From positions 3,720,001-3,784,000 of the forward strand of contig NC_017030.1 in NCBI RefSeq assembly GCF_000255295.1: a stretch of DNA of 64,000 nucleotides, in the 5' to 3' direction. Shown here piece by piece: positions 37,192 to 48,078 of this stretch (positions are counted from its first letter, which is position 1; each line of letters begins with the position of its first letter). Source of the stretch: Corallococcus coralloides DSM 2259. GTDB taxonomy: Bacteria; Myxococcota; Myxococcia; Myxococcales; Myxococcaceae. The notes beneath the pieces are model-generated. The model did not search any database. It was given only the letters and a program-made list of their open reading frames with translations, and was not told the origin of the DNA. The translations under genes were made by a program, and so were the position numbers.

Positions 37192-37719
37192 ATGAGCATC
37201 CTGACCAATCTGAAGCGCCCTGAGGGCTCCTGGCACCGCAAGAAGCGCGTGGGCCGTGGCCAGGGTAGCGGCCTGGGCAAGACGGCCGGCCGCGGCGGCA
37301 AGGGCCAGAAGGCCCGCTCCGGCAACATGCGGTTCGAAGGCTTCGAAGGCGGCCAGAGCCCGCTGCAGCGCCGCCTGCCGAAGTTCGGCTTCAACCCGCC
37401 CAACCGCACCACCTACGCGGTGGTGAACCTGGGCGACCTGGAGCACACGTTCGACGCCGGCGCCACGGTGGACGAGGCCGCGCTGAAGCAGGCGGGCCTG
37501 GTCAAGGGCCGTTATGATGGCGTGAAAGTCCTGGCTCACGGTGAGCTCGCCAAGAAGCTCACCGTGAAGGTGAACAAGGTGTCCGCGGCGGCTCGCGAGA
37601 ACATCGAGAAGGCGGGCGGCTCCGTGGAGGAGCTCCCGCTGGTGGCGCACAAGCCGGAGTCGGCCGCCAAGGCCCACGCCGGCAAGGGCGTCAAGGCTCC
37701 TCGCCAGCCCCGGGCGTAG
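37192..37719 (+). CDS. rplO: 50S ribosomal protein L15
   Basis: A 175-residue protein with the Gly/Arg-rich N-terminus ([26 protein letters not shown]) and the [14 protein letters not shown] motif. The C-terminus is extended with Lys/Ala/Pro ([12 protein letters not shown]). Last gene before a 131-base non-coding gap. Confidence 0.96.
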   Translation: MSILTNLKRPEGSWHRKKRVGRGQGSGLGKTAGRGGKGQKARSGNMRFEGFEGGQSPLQRRLPKFGFNPPNRTTYAVVNLGDLEHTFDAGATVDEAALKQAGLVKGRYDGVKVLAHGELAKKLTVKVNKVSAAARENIEKAGGSVEELPLVAHKPESAAKAHAGKGVKAPRQPRA

Positions 37720-37779
37720 GCGTGACCGGCGCGCATCACGGTGATGTGGTGCGCGCCCCCAGCCTTGTGTAGGCTTCCG

Positions 37780-37817
37780 CGCCCCTTTCCGGAACCGGAG
37801 AGGGGCGTTTGTTGTTG
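37780..37817 (+). terminator. Terminator or attenuator upstream of secY
   Basis: CGCCCCT (37780-37786) pairs with AGGGGCG (37801-37807), with an inner CCGG/CCGG helix, followed by TTTGTTGTT. Two further inverted repeats precede it: GGCGCGCA/TGCGCGCC (37728-37757) and AGCCT/AGGCT (37761-37775). The run of three hairpins lies entirely in the rplO-secY gap, suggesting control of secY expression. Confidence 0.65.
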
Positions 37818-37850
37818 CTGGCAGAACCTCTTGAAGAGGATGGCATTACC

Positions 37851-39197
<1,347 letters not shown>

Positions 39198-39217
39198 CAG
39201 CGGTCGGTTGTGTTCCG

Positions 39218-39249
39218 GGCGCCTCTCCCCAATGGTGGGGAGGGGCGCC
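39218..39249 (+). terminator. Strong hairpin between secY and adk
   Basis: GGCGCC-t-CTCCCC pairs with GGGGAG-g-GGCGCC around AATGGT, giving about 13 bp. It is followed by TCGTCGTTC, not a T-run. Probably an attenuator or transcript-stability element, since adk follows on the same strand within 40 bases. Confidence 0.5.
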
Positions 39250-39287
39250 TCGTCGTTCAAGGGTGGACGTAGGTACAAAGGAGCGAC

Positions 39288-39938
39288 ATGAACCTCATCC
39301 TCTTGGGGCCGCCGAACGCCGGGAAGGGAACCCAGGCGAAGAAGCTCTACGCGGACTTCCAGATCCCGCAGATCTCCACCGGCGACATCCTGCGCAAGGC
39401 CGTCAAGGATGGCACGCCGCTGGGCAAGGTGGCCGGGCCGCTGATGGCCGCGGGGCAGTATGTCCCGGACGATGTCGTCATCGGCATCGTGGAGGAGCGG
39501 CTGAAGGAATCGGACGTGGCCCAGGGCTTCGTGCTCGACGGCTTTCCCCGCACCCCGGGACAGGCGGACGCGCTGGACCGGATGCTGGAGCGGCTGGGCA
39601 AGCAGCTGAATGCGGTCGTGTCGCTCGAGGTCCCGCACTCGACGCTGGTCGAGCGTGGCTCCGGCCGGCGCGTGTGCCCCAATGACGGGGCCGTCTACCA
39701 CGTCACCCAGAGCCCTCCGAAGCGGGCGGGCCTGTGCGACAAGTGCAGCACGGAGCTCGTTCAGCGTCCGGATGACACGCCGGAGGTCATTGAGAAGCGC
39801 CTGCAGAAGTACGACGCGGAGACGTCCCCCTTGAAGGACTTCTACGCGAAGAAGGGGCTGCTCAAGAGCGTGGACGGCGTCGGGTCTCCGGAGGGCATCT
39901 ACGAGGAGATCAAGAAGGCCGCTGGCCGTTCTGCCTGA
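39288..39938 (+). CDS. adk: Adenylate kinase
   Basis: A 216-residue enzyme converting ATP and AMP to 2 ADP in the cytoplasm. The P-loop GPPNAGKGTQ, the AMP-binding STGD and the DGFPRT motif are present. The long LID carries a zinc-site pattern: CPND, then CDKC about 20 residues later, with Asp in place of the usual second Cys. AAGGAG lies 6 bases before ATG 39288. Confidence 0.96.
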   Translation: MNLILLGPPNAGKGTQAKKLYADFQIPQISTGDILRKAVKDGTPLGKVAGPLMAAGQYVPDDVVIGIVEERLKESDVAQGFVLDGFPRTPGQADALDRMLERLGKQLNAVVSLEVPHSTLVERGSGRRVCPNDGAVYHVTQSPPKRAGLCDKCSTELVQRPDDTPEVIEKRLQKYDAETSPLKDFYAKKGLLKSVDGVGSPEGIYEEIKKAAGRSA

Positions 39939-40035
39939 GCCTGGGGCAGCCAGCGAGGCGAGGGCAGGGCCGGTCTGGACTGCCGCCCCATCGGTCACGG
40001 GTTCCTGACAGAGCAGGGGCCGGTAGAAAAGGGGC

Positions 40036-40794
40036 ATGAATCCGGTGGAGCTCAAGAGTCCGGACGAGATCGCCCTGATGCGAGACGCGGGGCGGATCGT
40101 TTGTGAAATCCTGGACGAACTCGAGAAGGCAGTGGCCCCGGGTGTCTCCACCTGGGAGCTGGACGCCCTGGCGGAGCAGCTCATCGCCAAGAAGGGCGCC
40201 CGGTCGGCGTTCAAGGGCTACCACGGCTTTCCGGGCGTTCTCTGCGCCTCCGTGAACCAGGAGGTCGTCCATGGCATCCCTGACCGGAAGCGCCGGTTGG
40301 TGGCCGGGGACCTGATGAAGCTGGACTTCGGGGTGGTCTACCGGGGCTTCTTCGGGGACTCGGCGCGTACGGTGCCGGTGGGGAAGGTGACGCCGGAGGC
40401 CCAGGCCCTGGTGGACGCCACCCGGCAGTCCCTGGAAAAGGCCATCCAGGTGATGCAGCCGGGCAACCGGATTGGTGACATTGGCCATGCGGTGCAGAGC
40501 CATGTGGAGGCGAGGGGGTTTTCCGTGGTCCGGGACTTCACGGGGCACGGGATTGGCCGGAAGCTGCACGAGCCGCCGCAGGTGCCCAACTACGGGCAGG
40601 CGGGCTCCGGGATGAAGCTGCGGCCAGGCATGGTCCTGGCGGTGGAACCGATGGTGAACCAGGGGACGCCTGACGTGGAGGTCCTGGAGGACGAGTGGAC
40701 GGCCGTCACCGTGGACGGCAAGTTGTCCGCCCACTTCGAGCACACCATCCTGATCTCGGAGCGGGGGCCGGAAGTGCTGACCCGGCGTCGATGA
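40036..40794 (+). CDS. map: Methionine aminopeptidase, type I
   Basis: A 252-residue dimetal hydrolase that removes N-terminal Met. The metal ligands are recognisable in KLDFGV and FGDSART (two Asp), TGHGIG (His), VEPMV (Glu) and HFEHT (Glu). Standard bacterial size. It sits downstream of adk after 97 bases, in the secY-adk-map-infA order. Confidence 0.96.
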   Translation: MNPVELKSPDEIALMRDAGRIVCEILDELEKAVAPGVSTWELDALAEQLIAKKGARSAFKGYHGFPGVLCASVNQEVVHGIPDRKRRLVAGDLMKLDFGVVYRGFFGDSARTVPVGKVTPEAQALVDATRQSLEKAIQVMQPGNRIGDIGHAVQSHVEARGFSVVRDFTGHGIGRKLHEPPQVPNYGQAGSGMKLRPGMVLAVEPMVNQGTPDVEVLEDEWTAVTVDGKLSAHFEHTILISERGPEVLTRRR

Positions 40795-40944
40795 GGGCCC
40801 CCAGACCCCGGGTGAAATAGGGTGATGTCAGAGGGTGTTGATAGAGGTCCAGATTTCAGATCGCGCGGCGCTTGCTACTTACGGACCAAAGTGTTATCCC
40901 GCCGCGCTTCCAGAAGGTTCGTGGTCCGGGAAGAAGGTTGACGC

Positions 40945-41163
<219 letters not shown>

Positions 41164-41233
41164 TTCGCGCCGGCCGCCTGTGCGGACCGGCTGTTGTGCT
41201 TTTCACCGCTGCTGAAGGAAGGAAGTTCGCTCC

Positions 41234-41350
41234 ATGAAGGTTCGGGCGTCCGTCAAGAAGATCTGCGACAAGTGCAAGGTTGTTCGCCGCAAGGGCATCG
41301 TGCGCATCATTTGCGCCTCCAACCCCCGGCACAAGCAGCGCCAGGGCTAA
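41234..41350 (+). CDS. rpmJ: 50S ribosomal protein L36
   Basis: A 38-residue protein, [14 protein letters not shown] to RHKQRQG, with the zinc-ligand set Cys11, Cys14, Cys27 and His33, the C+ form. GAAGGAAG lies about 9 bases upstream. Position between infA and rpsM is standard. Confidence 0.95.
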   Translation: MKVRASVKKICDKCKVVRRKGIVRIICASNPRHKQRQG

Positions 41351-41405
41351 GAGTCCTTAAGGGACTCTTGCCTCAGACCAACTCCACAACGAAGGAAGAC
41401 CGAAG

Positions 41406-41789
41406 ATGGCTCGTATCGCCGGCATCGATCTGCCGCCCAACAAGCGTGCGGTGATCTCGCTTCAGTACATCTACGGGATCGGTAACAAGACCGCGCACGA
41501 CATCATCGAGGCGGCGGGCATCGATCTCACCACCCGGACCAAGGACCTCACCGAGGACCAGGCTCGAAAGATCCGCGAGATCATCGAGGCCAACTACAAG
41601 GTCGAGGGTGACCTCCGGCGTGAGGTGACCATGAACATCAAGCGGCTGATGGACCTGGGTTGCTACCGGGGTCTGCGTCACCGCAAGGGTCTTCCGGTCC
41701 GCGGCCAGCGCACCCACACCAACGCGCGCACCCGCAAGGGCCCCAAGCGCGGCATCGTTCGCGCGAAGCCGGCCGCTCCGGCCCGCTAA
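41406..41789 (+). CDS. rpsM: 30S ribosomal protein S13
   Basis: A 127-residue 30S-head protein with [19 protein letters not shown], the H2TH region and the Arg/Lys-rich tail [14 protein letters not shown]. First r-protein gene of the alpha operon segment; GAAGGAAGA precedes the ATG. Confidence 0.97.
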   Translation: MARIAGIDLPPNKRAVISLQYIYGIGNKTAHDIIEAAGIDLTTRTKDLTEDQARKIREIIEANYKVEGDLRREVTMNIKRLMDLGCYRGLRHRKGLPVRGQRTHTNARTRKGPKRGIVRAKPAAPAR

Positions 41790-41864
41790 ACCCTCTGGCG
41801 CCCGCTGCCTCGCTTCGTGTGAGGCGCGGGCGTTGATCACCTACTCCCAGGAGCAGCGATTCAC

Positions 41865-42305
41865 ATGGCTGACGAGATCAATACCGCCGCCGCGCCGGCC
41901 GGTGCCGAGGGTGGCGAGACCCCTGCGGCGAAGAAGAGCAAGCGCAAGGGCAAGAAGAACATCCTCAACGGCGTGGTCCACATCCAGTCCACGTTCAACA
42001 ACACCATCATCACGATCACGGACGTGTCCGGGAACGTGATCTCCTGGTCGTCGGCCGGGGCGCGCGGCTTCAAGGGCAGCCGCAAGTCCACGCCGTTCGC
42101 GGCGCAGGTGGCCGCTGGCGACGCCGCGGCGAAGGCGATGGAGCACGGCCTGAAGACCGTGACGGTGTTCGTGAAGGGCCCGGGCGCGGGCCGTGAGTCG
42201 GCGCTGCGCGCGCTGGCCGCCGCCGGCCTGAAGATCAGCCTCATCCGCGACGTGACGCCCATCCCGCACAACGGCTGCCGTCAGCCCAAGCGCCGCCGCG
42301 TCTAA
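41865..42305 (+). CDS. rpsK: 30S ribosomal protein S11
   Basis: A 146-residue platform protein. The core ([18 protein letters not shown] to [19 protein letters not shown]) is preceded by an Ala/Glu/Lys-rich N-terminal stretch of about 30 residues, longer than in E. coli S11 (129). ATG 41865 has CAGGAGCAG upstream. Confidence 0.96.
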   Translation: MADEINTAAAPAGAEGGETPAAKKSKRKGKKNILNGVVHIQSTFNNTIITITDVSGNVISWSSAGARGFKGSRKSTPFAAQVAAGDAAAKAMEHGLKTVTVFVKGPGAGRESALRALAAAGLKISLIRDVTPIPHNGCRQPKRRRV

Positions 42306-42317
42306 TCACCGCTTCGG

Positions 42318-42347
42318 GCCGGGGACCCGCCTCGCGGCGGGCCCGGC
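42318..42347 (+). other. GC-rich hairpin upstream of rpsD
   Basis: CCCGCC-TCGC-GGCGGG is extended by GCCGGG/CCCGGC across a 2-base bulge. It lies between rpsK and rpsD, 28 bases before the GTG of rpsD. S4 represses the alpha operon in E. coli through an upstream pseudoknot; whether this element serves that role is unknown. Confidence 0.5.
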
Positions 42348-42374
42348 TCCAGACCATCTGCAAGGAGAGTTTCC

Positions 42375-43001
42375 GTGGCTCGTTATACCGCGAGCGCCTG
42401 CCGTATCTGCCGGCGCGAGAACCTGAAGATGTACCTCAAGGGCGACCGTTGCTACACGGACAAGTGCGCCATCGAGCGCCGCCCCTATCCCCCCGGTCAG
42501 CACGGCCAGGGCCGCGTGAAGTTCTCCGGCTACGGCGTGCAGCTGCGCGAGAAGCAGAAGGTCAAGCGCATGTACGGCCTGCTCGAGAACCAGTTCCGCG
42601 GGTACTACCACCGCGCGTCCGCGGCCAAGGGCAAGACGGGTGAGAACCTGCTGCAGCAGCTGGAGCTCCGTCTGGACAACGTGGTGTTCCGCATGGGCTT
42701 CGCGGACACGCGCAACGAGGCGCGCCAGCTGGTGCGTCACGGTCACTTCCAGGTCAATGGCCGCCGGGTGAACATCCCGTCGTTCGCCGTGAAGCCGGGC
42801 AGCGCGGTGGAGGTGGCGGAGAAGAGCCGCAAGGTGCTCCGCATCTCCGAGGCGCTGGAGACGGTGGACCGCCGTGGCGTTCCGCAGTGGATCGACCTGG
42901 ACAAGAAGGCGTTCAAGGGCACGGTCAAGACGGTCCCGAACCGCGAGGACCTGACCATGCCCATCCAGGAGCAGCTCATCGTCGAACTGTACTCGAAGTA
43001 A
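42375..43001 (+). CDS. rpsD: 30S ribosomal protein S4 (zinc-binding form)
   Basis: A 208-residue 16S rRNA-binding protein starting at GTG 42375, with AAGGAGAG about 6 bases upstream. The N-terminus carries a Cys4 motif (CRICRRE; RCYTDKC), the C+ S4 form, then [20 protein letters not shown] of the S4 RNA-binding domain. In E. coli S4 also acts as the alpha-operon repressor. Confidence 0.96.
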   Translation: MARYTASACRICRRENLKMYLKGDRCYTDKCAIERRPYPPGQHGQGRVKFSGYGVQLREKQKVKRMYGLLENQFRGYYHRASAAKGKTGENLLQQLELRLDNVVFRMGFADTRNEARQLVRHGHFQVNGRRVNIPSFAVKPGSAVEVAEKSRKVLRISEALETVDRRGVPQWIDLDKKAFKGTVKTVPNREDLTMPIQEQLIVELYSK

Positions 43002-43045
43002 GCAGGGATGCCGGGCCCGCTTCCGGTGGGCCCCTCCCGCGGTGG

Positions 43046-43072
43046 ACGCCCTGGCCGACAAGGCCGGGGCGT
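43046..43072 (+). terminator. Hairpin between rpsD and rpoA
   Basis: ACGCCC-t-GGCC pairs with GGCC-g-GGGCGT around GACAA, an 11-bp stem with one T-G pair, followed by TGTCGCTTTGTCG. Imperfect T-run. The remaining 219-base gap holds no gene. It may set the ratio of S4 to RNA polymerase alpha. Confidence 0.5.
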
Positions 43073-43220
43073 TGTCGCTTTGTCGCCTGTCGTTTCATCG
43101 CTTGGATGGCGCGTCCTGCGCGCTCCGGGCGAGCTTGTTACGCAGTCCCCCCGCGTGCCCGTCCTCCCGCCGTTCTGGCGGGGAAGTGGGTGATGGCGCA
43201 CGACCAGAGGAGCAGTCCCC

Positions 43221-44243
43221 ATGGCCGACACGTTTGTTGCGAAGAACTGGCGCGACCTCATCAAGCCGCGCCGCATGGAAGTGGACCAGGACTCGCTGAG
43301 CCCCACGTACGGCAAGTTCGTGGCGGAGCCGCTGGAGCGCGGCTTCGGGACGACGCTGGGCAACTCGCTGCGGCGGGTGCTGCTGTCGTCGCTGCAGGGC
43401 GCGGCCATCACCTCCGTGAAGATTGAAGGCGTGGACCACGAGTTCACGACCATCCCCGAGGTGGCCGAGGACGTCACGGACGTCGTGTTGAACCTGAAGG
43501 AGGTCCTCCTCCGGATGCACACGAACGAGACGAAGACGCTGCGCATCGAGGTGGAAGGCCCCAAGGAAGTGAAGGCGGGCGACCTCATCGCGGACCAGGA
43601 CGTGGAGATTCTGAATCCGGGTCACCACATCTGCACCGTGTCCGAGGGTGGCAAGGTGCGCATGGAGCTGACGTGCCGCCGGGGCCGGGGCTACGTGCCG
43701 GCGTCCACCAACAAGGTGCCGGGTGCGCCCATCGGGACCATCCCCATCGACTCGCTCTTCTCGCCCATCCGCAAGGTGAACTACCAGGTCACCAACGCGC
43801 GCGTCGGTCAGGTCACGGACTACGACAAGCTGTCGCTCGAGGTCTGGACGGACGGCTCCGTGGTGCCGCAGGACGCGGTGGCGTACGCGGCGAAGATCAT
43901 CAAGGAGCAGCTCACGGTCTTCGTGAACTTCGACGAGACCGAGGAGCCGGTCGTCGCCGAGGCGCCGAAGGAAGAGGCCAAGCTCAACGAGAACCTGTTC
44001 CGCTCGGTGGACGAACTGGAGCTGTCGGTGCGTTCGGCCAACTGCCTGCAGCAGGCGAACATCAAGTCCATCGGTGACCTGGTCCAGCGCACCGAGGCGG
44101 AGATGCTCAAGACGAAGAACTTCGGCCGCAAGTCCTTGAAGGAGATCAAGGAGATCCTCGCGGAGATGGGCCTGTCCCTGGGCATGAAGCTGGAGAACTG
44201 GCCGCCGAAGAACGCGCCGGCTCCTGCGGCCCCCAAGGCCTAG
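43221..44243 (+). CDS. rpoA: DNA-directed RNA polymerase subunit alpha
   Basis: A 340-residue subunit that assembles RNA polymerase and contacts activators and UP elements. The alpha-NTD ([23 protein letters not shown]) and alpha-CTD ([36 protein letters not shown]) are both intact, joined by an acidic linker near 240. AGAGGAG precedes ATG 43221. Confidence 0.97.
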   Translation: MADTFVAKNWRDLIKPRRMEVDQDSLSPTYGKFVAEPLERGFGTTLGNSLRRVLLSSLQGAAITSVKIEGVDHEFTTIPEVAEDVTDVVLNLKEVLLRMHTNETKTLRIEVEGPKEVKAGDLIADQDVEILNPGHHICTVSEGGKVRMELTCRRGRGYVPASTNKVPGAPIGTIPIDSLFSPIRKVNYQVTNARVGQVTDYDKLSLEVWTDGSVVPQDAVAYAAKIIKEQLTVFVNFDETEEPVVAEAPKEEAKLNENLFRSVDELELSVRSANCLQQANIKSIGDLVQRTEAEMLKTKNFGRKSLKEIKEILAEMGLSLGMKLENWPPKNAPAPAAPKA

Positions 44244-44314
44244 AGCGTCATCGTTTCCTGAAGCACCTGCCTTGGCTGCCCACCGACACGGCTTCACGGT
44301 GGCGCGAAGGCAGG

Positions 44315-44335
44315 GGGCCCTGGTACACAGGGCCC
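44315..44335 (+). other. Perfect inverted repeat between rpoA and rplQ
   Basis: GGGCCCTG (44315-44322) and CAGGGCCC (44328-44335) form an 8-bp stem around GTACA in the 191-base rpoA-rplQ gap. No T-run. Role unknown; the gap is unusually long for these two normally adjacent genes. Confidence 0.45.
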
Positions 44336-44434
44336 GATTCAACGGCGGCCCTGGTGTCGGGGCCGTCCTTCCCACCCGGTACCTGATACGGCCGGAGTGG
44401 TGGGGTTCTCAAGAAGAGGCCCCGGAGCACGCGC

Positions 44435-44854
44435 ATGCGCCACAAGGTCGGACAAAGGAAGCTGCACCGCACCACGAGCCACCGTCTCGCGATGCTGAAC
44501 AACATGGTCACGTCCCTGCTGGAGCACGGGGCCATCCGCACCACCGTTCCCAAGGCGAAGGAAGTCCGTCCGCTGGCCGAGCGCATCATCACGCTCGCCA
44601 AGCGCGGTGGCCTGTCCAACGTGCGCCTTGCTGCCCGCACCGTGAAGGACCGCACGGTCCTCCAGAAGGTGTTCAGCGAGTACAAGGAGCGTTACGCCTC
44701 CCGTCCGGGTGGCTACACCCGCATCGTGCGCCTGGGCTTCCGCCGGGGCGACGCCGCGGAGATGGCCCTCATCGAGCTGGTGGACCGTCCCGCGAAGGCC
44801 CCGGCCGCCGCTGAGACGACCGAGGCTCCCGCCGAGGCGAAGTCCGAGGGTTGA
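44435..44854 (+). CDS. rplQ: 50S ribosomal protein L17
   Basis: A 139-residue protein starting [17 protein letters not shown], with the standard core followed by an Ala/Glu-rich C-terminal tail ([19 protein letters not shown]) of about 20 residues. Last gene of the ribosomal cluster. Confidence 0.96.
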   Translation: MRHKVGQRKLHRTTSHRLAMLNNMVTSLLEHGAIRTTVPKAKEVRPLAERIITLAKRGGLSNVRLAARTVKDRTVLQKVFSEYKERYASRPGGYTRIVRLGFRRGDAAEMALIELVDRPAKAPAAAETTEAPAEAKSEG

Positions 44855-44912
44855 GCCGTTCCCCGTGCCCGGGTCTCACGTGAGTGAGGCCCGGACAGGC
44901 TGAAGAAGCACA

Positions 44913-44953
44913 AAGGGCGCCTTCCTGCTTCAGGAGGGCGCCCTTCGTGTTTC
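44913..44953. terminator. Strong terminator after rplQ
   Basis: AAGGGCGCC (44913-44921) pairs with GGCGCCCTT (44937-44945), and an inner TCCTG/CAGGA stem closes a CTT loop, about 14 bp in all. TCGTGTTT follows. It lies between convergent genes (rplQ and the gene ending at 44984) and can serve both strands. Confidence 0.75.
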
Positions 44954-44983
44954 CGGCGTCTGGAGAGGCCCGCTCGCGGCGGG

Positions 44984-45640
44984 CTACTTCTTCGGCGCGA
45001 GGAGGCGCTTCCACTCCTCCTGGAGGGAGGGCGTGAGGTCGGCCTTGTCGTCCGAGCTCTTCATCGTCAGCGCCTGGAAGCGCAGGTCCGCGGGCGCGGA
45101 GCCGCCGTTCTTCCCCAGGAGCTGCTTGGGCGTGATGGTGACGAAGTTGCCGGGCTGCACCTCCGCCACCACCGCCTTGTACTCGTTGTTCACGGTGATG
45201 ATGACGTCGCGCCAGACGTCCTTGCTCTCGTTCCAGATGGTGACGGAGGGTCGGTCCAGCTTGTCGCTGAGCACCAGGCGCGCGTCCATGTCACCCGTGT
45301 CCATGGAGCTGCCCGGGCACGCGATGCCGAGGCTGGCGACGGACAGCACGAGCCAGCCCGCGATGATGCCGGCCTTGTACTTGAAGAAGCGGTCGCTCGC
45401 GCGGAAGTCCGCGAACTGCTCCTTCAGGATGGAGAAGGCGTTGAGGAGGACGTTGGACGTCTCCGCGGCGACGCGCTTGCCCAGCGGGCCTTCCGCCTTC
45501 GGCTTCTCCAGCGGGGCCGCGCGGGCGGCGCTCACGGCACGCATGCCGGGGCTGGTGGCCGCTCGGGGCTGGGTGCCGGGATTGGAGGGCGTCCGGGGCG
45601 GCGGGGTGCTGGGAGGGGCGGGTTTGCGCGCGTCGCTCAT
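44984..45640 (-). CDS. Membrane-anchored hypothetical protein
   Basis: A 218-residue protein. A Pro/Ala-rich N-terminal 70 residues is followed by one membrane segment near 100 (IIAGWLVLSVASLGIA) and a soluble C-terminal domain (DARLVLSDKLDRPSVTIWNESKDVWRD, then VITVNNEYKAVVAEV) of mixed alpha/beta type. By the positive-inside rule the C-terminal domain should be periplasmic. No family recognised. It lies 36 bases downstream of the TPR lipoprotein gene on the same strand. Confidence 0.78.
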   Translation of the reverse strand: MSDARKPAPPSTPPPRTPSNPGTQPRAATSPGMRAVSAARAAPLEKPKAEGPLGKRVAAETSNVLLNAFSILKEQFADFRASDRFFKYKAGIIAGWLVLSVASLGIACPGSSMDTGDMDARLVLSDKLDRPSVTIWNESKDVWRDVIITVNNEYKAVVAEVQPGNFVTITPKQLLGKNGGSAPADLRFQALTMKSSDDKADLTPSLQEEWKRLLAPKK

Positions 45641-45676
45641 CGGAGGCGGAGTGTAGAGGGGGCGGTGCGCCGGTGG

Positions 45677-47059
45677 CTACTGGCCCTTGAGCACCTGCAG
45701 GGCCTTGCTGGCCACCGCGTTGTCGGGCTGGGTCTCCAGCACCTTCCCCAGCCAGCGCTCCGCTTCGCTCACGGCCTTCTGGCGGTCCTCGGGACGGCGG
45801 GCCTTCTGGGCCTCCTCGGTGTAGAGCAGACCCAGGCGCAGGGCGAACTCGGTGTTCTCCGGGTCCTTGTCCGCCACGACCTTCAGCTCCCGCTGCGCGG
45901 CCGCGTAGTCCCCCTGCAGCTGATACACGAGCGACAGCTTGCCTCGCGCGGCCGCCGAGTCCGGTGCCAGCGTCACGGCCACCTGGAAGGCCTCCTTCGC
46001 GGTGTCCAGGTCCCGAGCCTCCAGGCGCAGGTCGCCCAGTCGGAACCAGGCCAGGTCCAGCAGCGGGTTGAGCGCCACGGCCTTCTCGAAGGCGGTGCGC
46101 GCAGCGTCCGTGCGCTGCCGCGTCAGGTACAGCTCGCCCAGGTAGAGCTGGTTCTTGCCGTCCTGGGGCGCGCGCTCGATGGCCTGCTTGAACTCGTCCA
46201 CGGCACGGCCGGCGTCATCCAGGCGCTGGTAGGCGAGCCCCAGGAGGGCGTGCACCACGGCCAGGTCCGGGTAGTCGTGGAGGATCTCCTCGAAGGCGAT
46301 GAGGGCGTGCTGGGGCGCGTCCAGCTCGTGCAGGTAGCGCATGCCCTCCTCGAGCTTCGCCTCCGCCGCCTTGGGGAAGTTCTGGAAGGGGTCCGCCAGC
46401 GGGTTCATCAGCGCCCGCGCGGTGGCGACCTCCGCGGGGGTGGGGTTGCCGCGCACGACGGTGCCCAGGGCCTCCACGGCGCCCGCCGTGTCGCCCGTGC
46501 GAGCCAGGGCCTTGGCCAGGGGCAGCTTCCAGCCCGCGCGCTCCGGGGTCAGCTCCACGGCCTTGCGCAGCGGGCCCAGGGCGGCGGCGTACTGCTCGGA
46601 CTCCAGGCGCGCCACGCCCAGGCGGTAGTGGAACTCCGCGGTGGTGGGGGACAGCGCAATGGCGCGCTCGAAGGCGGCCACGGTGGGGGCGCCCGCGTCC
46701 CGGGCCCGGGAGAAGAGCGTCAGGCCCAGCATGTACTGGTCCACCGCGCGCTCGGTCTTCGCGATGGCCTGGCGCAGCTCCTCCGCCCAGGCGTCCGCGC
46801 GGCCGGCCTTCACGTGGGCCTCGGTGAGGGCGCGGGCCACGTCCACGTCGTCCGGCGTGCGCGCGTGCAGCTCCCGCAGGAGCTTCACCGCCTCATCCGG
46901 CTGATTGCCGTCCAGGTACGCGCGCGCCTGGGCCTGGGGAGACAGCGCGGGGGCCTGGGCCTGGCCGTGGCCGCAGCCGGTGGCGAGCAGCCCCAGCCCC
47001 AGGAGGGCGGCGGGCCAGCGGAGCGTGCGGAGGCGGTTCGAGGGCGGCGTCAGGGGCAC
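45677..47059 (-). CDS. TPR-repeat lipoprotein
   Basis: A 460-residue exported protein. The signal WPAALLGLGLLATGC ends in a lipobox (Cys near residue 24), and the mature part consists of about a dozen tetratricopeptide repeats (for example NQPDEAVKLLRELHARTPDD and TAEFHYRLGVARLESEQYA). TPR lipoproteins scaffold envelope complexes; the partner here is unknown. Start GTG 47059 lies 7 bases after the plsC stop; longer in-frame starts run back into plsC. Confidence 0.84.
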   Translation of the reverse strand: MPLTPPSNRLRTLRWPAALLGLGLLATGCGHGQAQAPALSPQAQARAYLDGNQPDEAVKLLRELHARTPDDVDVARALTEAHVKAGRADAWAEELRQAIAKTERAVDQYMLGLTLFSRARDAGAPTVAAFERAIALSPTTAEFHYRLGVARLESEQYAAALGPLRKAVELTPERAGWKLPLAKALARTGDTAGAVEALGTVVRGNPTPAEVATARALMNPLADPFQNFPKAAEAKLEEGMRYLHELDAPQHALIAFEEILHDYPDLAVVHALLGLAYQRLDDAGRAVDEFKQAIERAPQDGKNQLYLGELYLTRQRTDAARTAFEKAVALNPLLDLAWFRLGDLRLEARDLDTAKEAFQVAVTLAPDSAAARGKLSLVYQLQGDYAAAQRELKVVADKDPENTEFALRLGLLYTEEAQKARRPEDRQKAVSEAERWLGKVLETQPDNAVASKALQVLKGQ

Positions 47060-47066
47060 GGGGAGC

Positions 47067-47867
47067 TCAGGAGGCCTTGGAGGTGACGGAGGAGGCAAGC
47101 TGCGCGACGCCCTCGCGGTTCGGCGCGGCGACGGCGGTGTCGGGGTCACCGCCCTTGCCGCCCAGGGAGAGGCTGTCGGCGATGATCTGCGCGCGCACGG
47201 CGCGGGCCAGGCCCTCGCGGTCGTTGTCCGCGAAGCCGCTGGTGTCGATGGGGCGGCCAACCTTCACGCGCACCGGTCCCGGGGTGATGTTCCACGAGTT
47301 CTTGGGCATCACGTTGTCGGTGCCCTCGATGGTGACGGGGCAGATGGGCACGCGGGCCTTGAGCGCGAGCGCGAAGGGCCCCTTCTTGAAGGGCAGCACG
47401 CGGCCGTCCGGGGAGCGGGTGCCCTCCGGGTACAGGAAGATGCTGGTGCCCGCGCGGATCTTCCGGGCGGCTTTTTCAAGCGACGCGATGGCGGACGAAC
47501 GGTCCCCACGGTCGATGAAGATGTGGCCCGCGAGCCAGAGGTACCAGCCGATGAACGGCACGAAGCGCAGCTGCGACTTGGCGACGAAGCGGAAGTCCAC
47601 CGGCACGGCGAGAAAATGGGCCGGGATGTCGAGTGTGGACAGGTGGTTGCCGACGTAGATGGTGGGCCGCTTCGGGTCCACGTTTTCCCCGCCAATGACC
47701 TCCAGCTTCGCGCCCCCGGCCCAGAGGAGCACGGGCGACCAGAGCCTGCGGGCGACGGCGACCGAACGCGACGGGTTGAGCGTCACCAGCATCGCGAGGC
47801 AGGCCAGCGGGAAGCAGACGATGGACCACACCGTGACCACGAGAATGCACCACAGCTTGCGCAGCAT
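47067..47867 (-). CDS. plsC: 1-acyl-sn-glycerol-3-phosphate acyltransferase, PlsC-like
   Basis: A 266-residue membrane acyltransferase that acylates the sn-2 position to give phosphatidic acid. An N-terminal membrane helix (about 8-30) is followed by NHLSTLD (His75, Asp80, HX4D), FIDRGDR and FLYPEGTRSPDG, then VPICPVTIEGT. All catalytic blocks are intact. It begins the minus-strand group plsC-TPR-44984. A gap of 211 bases upstream, to the divergent kinase, shows no gene. Confidence 0.9.
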   Translation of the reverse strand: MLRKLWCILVVTVWSIVCFPLACLAMLVTLNPSRSVAVARRLWSPVLLWAGGAKLEVIGGENVDPKRPTIYVGNHLSTLDIPAHFLAVPVDFRFVAKSQLRFVPFIGWYLWLAGHIFIDRGDRSSAIASLEKAARKIRAGTSIFLYPEGTRSPDGRVLPFKKGPFALALKARVPICPVTIEGTDNVMPKNSWNITPGPVRVKVGRPIDTSGFADNDREGLARAVRAQIIADSLSLGGKGGDPDTAVAAPNREGVAQLASSVTSKAS

Positions 47868-48078
47868 GCGTCGCCTTTCCTCCTACCGGGGGGCCTGAGC
47901 GCCGGAAGGGCCCCGGGGGTGCCGCTCACCCGTCGTGCAGGCAGGCGGCGCGGCATGGGCGCCGGCTCGGGCTCCTGGACGTGCGGAACGGGGCGGGGGC
48001 ATGCACTTTATCTACCATGGCTCCCCTCGCCATTGTTTCTGGTGAATGCCGCTCGCTGGGGTTACAAGCAAGGGTGGC

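Noticed and set aside
37809-37850. TTG 37809 as secY start
   Set aside because: It lies within the tail of the terminator hairpin and adds 14 residues unlike SecY; GTG 37851 matches the family and has a ribosome-binding site.
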